From the NCBI GenBank assembly GCA_013693795.1, contig CP059258.1, forward strand, positions 3,024,327 through 3,031,839: a DNA stretch of 7,513 bases. The letters are read 5' to 3'. A model generated the notes under the pieces. That model saw nothing but the letters and a program-made list of their open reading frames with translations, did not search any database and was not told the origin of the DNA. This DNA is from Anaerolineae bacterium (lineage in GTDB: Bacteria > Chloroflexota > Anaerolineae > SSC4 > Amarolineaceae). Shown here one piece after another: positions 4,601-7,513 of the stretch. The first letter of the stretch is position 1, and the number at the start of each line of letters is the position of its first letter. The position numbers and the translations under genes were made by a program.

Positions 4601-6889
4601 CGTAGCTGGTTGTGTGCCCGAGGGCGTTGGTCTCGGAGAGCTTATGGCCGGCCGCGTCGTATGTGAACGTTTCCGTGCGGCTCAGCGGATCGGTAACGCT
4701 TAGCAGGTTGCCCGCCACGTCGTATTCGTACACTGTAGACGGGCCGGCGGCCGTTGCCACCTGTGTCACCCGCCCGATGCGGTCCAAGGTGAAGGTCGTG
4801 GTGACACCCAGCGTATTCGTCACCGTGCGCGTATTGGCCGGATCGTCGTACGCGATCTGGGTGGTCTGGCCGAGCGGGCCTGCACCTTGACGACACGGTC
4901 CTGTGCGTCGTAGGTGACCTGCGTCACCTTGCCGCCGGGGTCGGTCGTCTGCACGAGGCGGTTGGCGCCATCGTACTGGTACGTGGTCAGATTGCCCATG
5001 GCATCCTTGGCCGACGTCTTGTTGCCCCGCGCATCGTAGGTGTACTCGGTCATCGCCTCGTCGGGGTCGGTCACACGCAGCAGGTTGCCGATGACATCGT
5101 AGACCATGAGGGTCGTTGCACTACCCGGGCGATGATCTTCACCTGCCGATCGAATGGGTCGTACTCGAACGTCGTGACCTGGCCGAGCGGGTCGATTTCC
5201 CCACTTTGCGGTTGGCCCGTCGTACATCATCATGGTTGTACTGCCCGCCGGGTTCGTGGTTTGGGTCAGGTTACCCAATGCGTCGTACCCGTTGTGCGAA
5301 GTACGCCCCAGGGCATCGGTGATGTGTAGCGGCTGCCCGTGCGTTGTTGACGAAGGTGGTCACCTGGCCCAGTGGGTCGATCGACTGCTGGAGTTGGCAG
5401 GTAGTCGGGTTGTAGACGTTCTGGGTGACTGCCCCCATCGCGTCGGTGATCGACACCTGGTTGTTGCAGGCGTCGTACGTGACGACAGTTTGCAGCCGGG
5501 TGGGAACCGCCGGGTCGGGGTGGGCGCTGGCGATGCGCACCAGGTTGCCGCGGCTGTCGTACTCGTAGTCGTTGCCTTCACCGCCACCGAGGTGCGCCAG
5601 GTTGCCGTGGGTGTCGCGTGCATAGGCAATCGCCATGCCGGTTGCCAGCTGCGTGACCTGTGTCACCTGGCTGTTGGTGGGGTTGAACTGCACCTGCGTG
5701 CCACGGCCCAGCGGGTCGGTGACCAACGTATCGCCGGGCAGGTAGGCGTAGGTCTGTGGTGTGACGACAGCGGGGCGTTGCAGTGTGATCACACGCGACA
5801 TACCATCGTAGGTGTAGTTGGTCGATCCGCCATTGGCATCGGTATCGGTCACCAGCAGGCTACTTGGGTCGTAGGTGTAGGCATGCCACGGCTGACCGTA
5901 GCGCTGCACCTGGGTCAGGTTATTGCCCCCGTCGTAGGTGTACAGCACCTGGCGACCGGTATGATCCTGCGCGCTGGATTGTGCCGTTGGGGTTGTAGGC
6001 AAACAAGAGCTGCATACCCGACGTGCTCTGCGCGCTGTCGAGGCGACCTGGTTCAGCGCGTAGTTGAGTTGGTAGCCGTTGCCACTGCGGTCGTTCACGC
6101 GCCAGGAACCCAGGCGCCACGGGGCTATCGAGTGGCCGGAACTGGTAGATCAGGCCATCACGCATGCGCAGTTGTGGCCCAGCCGGGTCGCGCACCAGAC
6201 GGCTGTAGACGCCGGAGGCGTTGTAGCCGGTCCACCACGAATTGGCCAGGTCGACGTCGGCGCACGAACGATCAAAGGCGGCCGTCACCCGTCCGATATC
6301 GACGCTGTCGATGTCGTTGTCCTGGTCGACGTCGAAAAAGACGTCGAAGAACGAATCACCGATCGGTGGGGTACGCCAATGTTCGGCCGTTAGCTGGATG
6401 TCGACGATATCGATGGTTTACCCGAACGGTTGACGTCCACCGGGCAGGTCAGGGGTAATCGATTGTCTCGCCGTCACCTTTGTGCAGGCGCAGGGCGCCC
6501 AGGCTGAGTGGCTCCAGATAGACGTTGAGGTTGTGTGTCCACTTGCGCCCAAGCGGAGTGATGCCCGGCCCGGCCTGGCTGTTATAGACGATTTGCAGGC
6601 CGAAGGTTGGTCCGACGCCCTGAAACTGGAAGTGAGCGTCACTGAGCAGGACGTTGCCGTTGGTCGTGTTGACGCCGTCCAGCATGTGAACGGGTATGTC
6701 CGCCGGGTTACCGTTTTCGGCGCCACCCATTCCGGCCCGTTACGACCCGGTGGTGGCAGGAGGGTTGGGGTTGCGGGTGCCTCTTCAGACACCTGGGCTG
6801 GGGACATCGCCTGCGCGATTGGCATACAGGCCAGTGTGGCAATGACAAACAACGACAGGGCGACGTAGAACCGGTGCTTGGCGCGACAT
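965..6889 (-). CDS. Giant secreted RHS/YD-repeat protein with dockerin-like, Trp-rich and GEVED modules (frame-broken in this sequence)
   Basis: One gene of about 5.9 kb (roughly 1,980 residues) reconstructed by following homology across frames. The start is ATG at 6889 behind AAAGGAGG; the stop is TGA at 965-967 after GETEDYVVN. Order of modules: Sec signal peptide; RHS N-terminal domain (NTTNGNVLLSDAHF ... YNSQ ... GRKWTHN) interrupted by a dockerin-like pair; about 25 YD repeats of the type YD-x-x-GN ... TDPLG-x-x-T-x-x-Y; RHS core-associated domain (YEAFGKI ... DPLSGLYEFRTRTYDPADGRFLQTDPI); core end YAYVGNNPATYTDPTG; Trp-rich segment; GEVED domain. RHS proteins fold into a beta-cage that encloses a variable C-terminal part, often a toxin. 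I see no known toxin domain here. More than 20 frame changes are needed, most of them one missing base in a G/C run, so the true gene may be intact. The product is probably exported and may act at the cell surface. Confidence 0.92.
1606..2487 (-). other. RHS gene: about 285-residue tryptophan-rich segment encoded by an imperfect TGG repeat
   Basis: Read in the frame open from 2492 to 1563. It starts WWWTTGLWTYYPYHWWGWWY and ends WPLWNYGGTPMGDLG. By hand count about 152 of 284 residues are Trp. The rest are mostly Gly, Pro, Phe, Arg and Tyr, with one acidic residue before the GEVED start. A core of about 13 residues, WWPWWWGG-(F/W)-WWPWW, recurs four times. This frame is chosen for four reasons. 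It alone has no stop across the segment. It joins MGDLG directly to GEVED's DAPDSS after one missing base. Its other codons (CCC, GGC, TTC, CGC, TAC) end in G or C. Trp has no synonymous codon, which explains the near-perfect TGG runs. I recognise no family. The function is unknown; possibilities are an aromatic linker, a membrane- or glycan-contacting surface, or cargo of the RHS cage. Confidence 0.75.
1961..2234. repeat. Near-identical 52-bp direct repeats inside the Trp-rich DNA
   Basis: The 52 bp at 1961-2012 recur at 2183-2234 with one difference (T at 2001, A at 2223). A third, partly overlapping block of about 42 bp (1948-1989) recurs at 2044-2085 with one difference. The offsets are 222 and 96 bp, both multiples of three, so duplications kept the Trp frame. 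This shows recent segmental expansion within the CCA/TGG tract. Confidence 0.8.
2488..2570 (-). other. RHS gene: core terminus YAYVGNNP...DPTG
   Basis: LWSVMPLYAYVGNNPATYTD then PTGEQWWFWHP. 'Y-x-YV-x-NNP-x-x-x-x-DP-x-G' marks the end of the conserved RHS core, after which sequence is usually unique to each protein. About 20 extra residues (ILAACSACWQNPLGLWSVMP region) lie between TDPI and YAYV, where most RHS proteins have a short Gly-rich link. The aspartate expected in the first DP-x-G of the autocleavage region is asparagine here (QNPLG), if the alignment is right. A frame change at CACCCTGG (near 2488) leads into the Trp-rich segment. Confidence 0.8.
2554..3330 (-). CDS. RHS gene fragment: RHS core-associated domain
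   Basis: Reads HMYDPMGRLVQRQAV, YSYDALGNQVLACGPAPG, LKATYLFGQEIDAQVARID and DYEYEAFGKIFTQVTGLPND. It then carries the RHS core signature LFAGRRLDPLSGLYEFRTRT followed by YDPADGRFLQTDPIYQG. This conserved block (TIGR03696-type) normally seals the C-terminal end of the RHS cage. The frame appears to stop at 2554, but one extra G near 2570 gives NPLGLWSVMPLYAYVGNNP, the expected continuation. Confidence 0.9.
   Translation of the reverse strand: MQREDRSVGGCIPNVTCPRTVTTYDGAHQTAQEMHFAAGGGPPSQIVAHMYDPMGRLVQRQAVSGTPLGEQFAYTGADQQAVYTNALTSQTRTYSYDALGNQVLACGPAPGACTGYLYDGPNVVAEYSSATLTPVLKATYLFGQEIDAQVARIDPTANTVHFYLRDALPTRQIIDQASAAVNDYEYEAFGKIFTQVTGLPNDILFAGRRLDPLSGLYEFRTRTYDPADGRFLQTDPIYQGVILAACSACWQNPLGCGR
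3331..3622 (-). CDS. RHS gene fragment: last canonical YD repeats
   Basis: Reads VYHTYDAAGRVTQIRNCADA, FAYTYDVNGNRLSEQIREGN, YIQYTYDSFNRLVRDASADL and YDYWYQYDNVGNR. At about 3331 the frame changes to VQREDRSVGGCIPN. The original frame stays open by chance to 2000, but its translation between 3331 and about 2570 (Arg/His/Gly/Ser-rich) is a shadow. Confidence 0.85.
3630..3893 (-). CDS. RHS gene fragment: YD repeats
   Basis: Reads RNQIVQTSIQVAPALN, IGYQYDAVGNPVQKTYSLPG, VVQVWDANNRLSKATRTDNA, ALVTTQEK. One base is missing in an A-run near 3670, giving TYDAEGRETQSLLKKG. Another is missing in a G-run near 3625, giving GVTPAAFVYHTYDAAGRV. Both breaks are at homopolymers, and removing both gives one continuous repeat array. 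Confidence 0.85.
   Translation of the reverse strand, partial: TTRNQIVQTSIQVAPALNAVIGYQYDAVGNPVQKTYSLPGLSTPAQVVQVWDANNRLSKATRTDNAGALVTTQEKPTMPKGVRRNRC
3730..4240 (-). CDS. RHS gene fragment: YD repeats
   Basis: Reads SYSYDTSGHRTSMVDANGQT, WLYAYDDLGRLSSTTDPLGR, AYQYDLLGNLTAKLLPNATA, YTYDSMNRIVRTDYPGGSYD, QVYDAAGNVTEATSRSSGG and AKTSFTYDA. A frame change near 3893 moves the real protein to the frame of RNQIVQTSIQVAPALNAVIG, so this frame is real only from about 4240 down to 3895. Confidence 0.85.
4140..4823 (-). CDS. RHS gene fragment: YD repeats (longest clean stretch)
   Basis: About 190 residues of near-perfect YD repeats without a frame change: YEYDVAGNLLSVTDPLSRTE, FTYDAAGHKLSETNALGHTT, YGYDAVGNVVALTNARGNTT, FMYDHNNRMSAVTDPLGGTT, FVYDPQGRLVAVTNGAGETT. 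A base is missing near 4243 (GGTCCACC). After it the array continues as TVTSYSYDTSGHRTSMVDAN, so the tail of this open frame below about 4243 is not real. Confidence 0.88.
   Translation of the reverse strand: MTNTLGVTTTFTLDRIGRVTQVATAAGPSTVYEYDVAGNLLSVTDPLSRTETFTYDAAGHKLSETNALGHTTSYGYDAVGNVVALTNARGNTTSFMYDHNNRMSAVTDPLGGTTQMLRDAVGRTTSVVNATGQTTQFVYDPQGRLVAVTNGAGETTQIEYSPAGKQTAMVAPSGGRIDLTLDPLGRVSQVHEGPPSPAIATTPVVTAPVWSTPTARRGSTPTTIWVA
4820..5278 (-). CDS. RHS gene fragment: YD repeats
   Basis: Continues the repeat array: GNLTQTTNPAGSTTMMMYDG, then three nearby single-base losses (near 5220, 5203 and 5125, all in G or C runs) that together restore the frame around EIDPLGQVTTFEYDPFDRQV, then MVYDVIGNLLRVTDPDEAMT, TYDARGNKTSAKDAMGN and TYQYDGANRLVQTTDPGGK. 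Near 4878 the frame changes again, after VVKVQAR. Confidence 0.85.
   Translation of the reverse strand: MGNLTQTTNPAGSTTMMMYDGPTAKWGNRPARPGHDVRVRPIRSAGEDHRPGSATTLMVYDVIGNLLRVTDPDEAMTEYTYDARGNKTSAKDAMGNLTTYQYDGANRLVQTTDPGGKVTQVTYDAQDRVVKVQARSARPPRSRTTIRPIRAR
5271..6264 (-). CDS. RHS gene fragment: end of N-terminal domain and first YD repeats
   Basis: It begins with NSWWTGYNASGVYSRLVRDP and DGLIYQF (end of the RHS N-terminal region). It then passes three frame changes (near 6106, 6044 and 5970) through WRVNDRSGNGYQLNYALNQV, LDSAQSTSGMQLLFAYNPNG and DHTGRQVLYTYDGGNNLTQV. From 5969 to about 5340 it is continuous: YTYDPSSLLVTDTDANG, TNYTYDGMSRV, YEYDSRGNLVRI, TVVTYDACNNQVSITDAMGA. Near 5335 a change of frame gives LHITDALGRTSHNGYDALGN. 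The longest continuous open piece is 5271-6098. Confidence 0.85.
6265..6455 (-). other. RHS gene: dockerin-like pair of calcium-binding loops inside the RHS N-terminal region
   Basis: After frame correction the segment reads TCPVDVNRSG then IDIVDIQLTAEHWRTP, and then FDVFFDVDQDNDIDSVDIGR and VTAAFDRSC. The two loops (D-V-N-R-S-G-x-I-D-x-x-D-I and D-V-D-Q-D-N-D-I-D-S-V-D-I) have the spacing of the EF-hand-like duplicates in type I dockerins. In dockerins such pairs bind calcium and a cohesin partner. No cohesin is in the window. A frame change near 6418 blurs the residues between S-G and I-D in loop 1. The segment separates GDGETIDY from YNASGVYSRLV, which normally lie close together in RHS proteins. 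Confidence 0.75.
6449..6730 (-). CDS. RHS gene fragment: N-terminal RHS domain (DUF6531-like)
   Basis: In-frame piece of the giant RHS gene. It reads ENGNPADIPVHMLDGVNTTN, then GNVLLSDAHFQFQGVGPTFG, then LQIVYNSQ ... LGRKWTHNLNVYLEPL ... GDGETIDYP. This is the standard opening of secreted RHS proteins: 'D-x-VNT-x-TGN', a Y-NSQ strand, and 'LG-x-x-WTHN'. The apparent TGA at 6449-6451 follows a CCCC run. Adding one C continues the frame into LTCPVDVN of the dockerin-like part, so I take this stop to be false. Confidence 0.85.
   Translation of the reverse strand: MGGAENGNPADIPVHMLDGVNTTNGNVLLSDAHFQFQGVGPTFGLQIVYNSQAGPGITPLGRKWTHNLNVYLEPLSLGALRLHKGDGETIDYP
6725..6889 (-). other. RHS gene: start, signal peptide and Pro-rich linker
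   Basis: After ATG TCG CGC, skipping one base near 6880 gives MSRKHRFYVALSLFVIAT, then LACMPIAQA, a typical Sec signal peptide (basic head, hydrophobic core, cleavage near AQA). A linker follows: SPAQVSEEAPATPTLLPPPG. Without the correction the same frame could start at TTG 6918, but the ribosome binding site points to 6889. The frame changes again near 6720 (GCGCCGAAAA), leading into ENGNPADIPVHML. Confidence 0.75.
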
Positions 6890-6894
6890 GTGCT

Positions 6895-6902
6895 TCCTCC
6901 TT
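6895..6902 (-). promoter_or_regulatory. Ribosome binding site of the RHS gene
   Basis: AAGGAGGA on the minus strand, with the GGAGG core 6 nt before ATG 6889. It decides for ATG 6889 over the upstream TTG (6918) and ATG (6921), both of which lie before the site. Confidence 0.85.
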
Positions 6903-6959
6903 TCGCCAGACGCAGCAAGCATGGACAAGTCGGACCCGGTTGGGAAAACCGCAGACTCT

Positions 6960-7026
6960 GAGCCTATCCGAATAACCCAGCCTACATGCCAGAATGTCGC
7001 CATTTGGCGGTTATTCGGATCAGCTC
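6960..7026. repeat. Inverted repeat upstream of the RHS gene
   Basis: ATCCGAATAACC (6966-6977) and GGTTATTCGGAT (7009-7020) are perfect 12-bp inverted copies. After two mismatched positions they extend by GAGC (6960-6963) and GCTC (7023-7026). The spacer is 31 bp and contains a smaller palindrome (CGCCATTTGGCG). The left arm is shared with 839-856. The element ends about 70 bp before the RHS start codon, so it could be a paired operator, a leader hairpin or a small mobile-repeat remnant. Confidence 0.7.
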
Positions 7027-7236
7027 TTATGCGCCAATTGCGAAGAGGGTTCGACAGAGAAGAGCACAGTCAAGCAGTTTGGAGGTGGCATCGCCCACAA
7101 ACTGCCAGGTCACGCAAGTTTTCCCAACACCAGAACAAGCGGGGTTGATCGAAGGTAGTGCAACTGTGCACTTAATGACGTGACGCGCTGCGACAATGTT
7201 ACAGGAGATCGGTTGGGGACGATGGGTCATTCGGAA

Positions 7237-7280
7237 GGCCCTGAGTCGCCAACTCTTCAGGGAGTTGGCATCTCAGGGCC
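7237..7280 (-). terminator. Hairpin after the DsbA-like gene (terminator candidate)
   Basis: GGCCCTGAG (7237-7245) pairs with CTCAGGGCC (7272-7280) and GCCAACTC (7248-7255) with GAGTTGGC (7262-7269). These are 17 base pairs, a 2x2 internal loop and a 6-nt loop. It starts 33 nt after the dsbA-like stop. On the minus strand it is followed by TTCCGAAT, not a T-tract; on the plus strand a short TTTT follows. It most probably ends the dsbA-like transcript. Confidence 0.65.
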
Positions 7281-7313
7281 GTGCTTTTGGGCAAGGACTC
7301 AACCGGCGAGAGC

Positions 7314-7513
7314 CTATTGCGTCTGCAAGATCTGATTGATGACCTGCTGGAAGGCTTCCAAGGGCTGGGCGCCTACGAGCCGCTGTCCATTGATGAAGAA
7401 GGTGGGTGTGCCCGTCACGCCAGCGGCGCTGCCTTCCTGCGTATCGCTCTGTACGCGGGCCAGCGTCTCGTTGTTGGTCAGGCATGGTTCGAACTTGGCC
7501 ATGTCCAGCTTCG
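7314..7513 (-). CDS. DsbA-family thioredoxin-fold protein (partial, N-terminus missing)
   Basis: The last 66 codons before TAG at 7314-7316; the frame continues off the right edge, so ATG 7502 is internal. It reads KLDMAKFEPCLTNNETLARV, then DTQEGSAAGVTGTPTFFING, then QRLVGAQPLEAFQQVINQIL. 'GV-x-GTPTFFING ... L-x-GAQP' is the cis-proline region and C-terminal helix of the DsbA-like Thioredoxin_4 group. 'F-x-x-CL' with following acidic and polar residues is also usual there. The active-site CxxC lies outside the window. Members act outside the cytoplasmic membrane in thiol-disulfide exchange. The hairpin and long gap behind it suggest it is not co-transcribed with the RHS gene. Confidence 0.88.
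   Translation of the reverse strand, partial: KLDMAKFEPCLTNNETLARVQSDTQEGSAAGVTGTPTFFINGQRLVGAQPLEAFQQVINQILQTQ

Larger units (their letters stand above)
6890..7313. other. Intergenic region between the RHS gene and the DsbA-like gene
   Basis: 424 bp without a supported gene. It holds the RHS ribosome binding site, the inverted repeat at 6960-7026 and the hairpin at 7237-7280. Short plus-strand frames at 6888-7148 and 6986-7183 show no family resemblance and no good start site. I found no convincing -10/-35 pair for the RHS gene. Between about 7030 and 7235 I see nothing recognisable. Confidence 0.7.

Noticed and set aside
6449..6451. TGA as a real stop, or recoded selenocysteine, after GDGETIDYP
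   Set aside because: One added C in the CCCC run continues straight into LTCPVDVN; no selenocysteine family or hairpin is indicated.
5232..6458. Plus-strand open frame of 408 codons
   Set aside because: It lies opposite clear YD repeats on the minus strand, is full of Val/Gly/Arg shadows of YD codons, and shows no family motif.
7027..7080. TTGACT as -35 box of an RHS promoter on the minus strand
   Set aside because: No acceptable -10 box at 16-18 bp spacing; the region where it should lie is GC-rich (ACCCTC).
6888..7183. Small plus-strand genes in the intergenic region
   Set aside because: No ribosome binding site, no recognisable composition or motif, and they overlap the RHS start region and the inverted repeat.

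Overview
The window is about 7.5 kb of high-GC bacterial DNA. All three recognisable genes are on the minus strand. The best guess at the source is a Chloroflexota (Anaerolineae/Caldilineae-like) bacterium. This rests on remembered family resemblance only: the dockerin-type 'DVN-x-S-G ... IDIVDIQL' module, a very large secreted RHS/YD protein, and a lipoprotein-headed YhfC-like membrane protein. No marker gene is present to prove it.

Layout, in the direction of transcription (right to left). (1) 7513-7314: the C-terminal end of a DsbA-family thioredoxin-fold protein, followed by a strong hairpin (7280-7237). (2) 7313-6890: a 424-bp intergenic region holding a perfect 12-bp inverted repeat (6966-6977/7009-7020) and the ribosome binding site of the next gene. 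(3) 6889-965: one giant gene for a secreted RHS/YD-repeat protein of roughly 1,980 residues, broken in this sequence by more than 20 frame changes. Its modules, in order, are a Sec signal peptide; an RHS N-terminal domain with a dockerin-like pair of calcium loops embedded in it; about 25 YD repeats; the RHS core-associated domain ending in YAYVGNNP...DPTG; a segment of about 285 residues of which about half are tryptophan; and a C-terminal GEVED domain ending in GETEDYVVN. A 9-bp perfect hairpin follows the stop. (4) 964-730: an intergenic region with a promoter candidate, plus an 18-mer almost identical to one arm of the inverted repeat upstream of the RHS gene. (5) 729-1: the start of a lipoprotein-signal, multi-membrane-span protein resembling the YhfC-type intramembrane protease family, running off the left edge.

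The most unusual object is the tryptophan-rich segment (about 1606-2487). Its DNA is an imperfect TGG/CCA repeat, open over hundreds of bases in several frames, so several low-complexity proteins can be read from it: Trp-rich, Gly-rich and Val/Leu-rich on the minus strand, Pro-rich and His/Gln-rich on the plus strand. The Trp frame is the only one of the three minus-strand frames without a stop across the whole segment. It runs without a break into the first residues of the GEVED domain and has the GC-rich third positions expected of a real gene here. I recognise no described family with this composition. The frame changes fall mostly in G/C runs and usually look like one missing base. The Trp frame also keeps about 150 TGG codons, each one transition from a stop, with no nonsense change. 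I therefore read the breaks mainly as sequence or assembly error, not decay, although this cannot be proved from the window.

The three genes look independently transcribed: each is followed or preceded by its own hairpin or leader. The products would act at or outside the membrane: a thiol-disulfide protein, a large cell-surface or secreted RHS protein, and a membrane protease-like lipoprotein.
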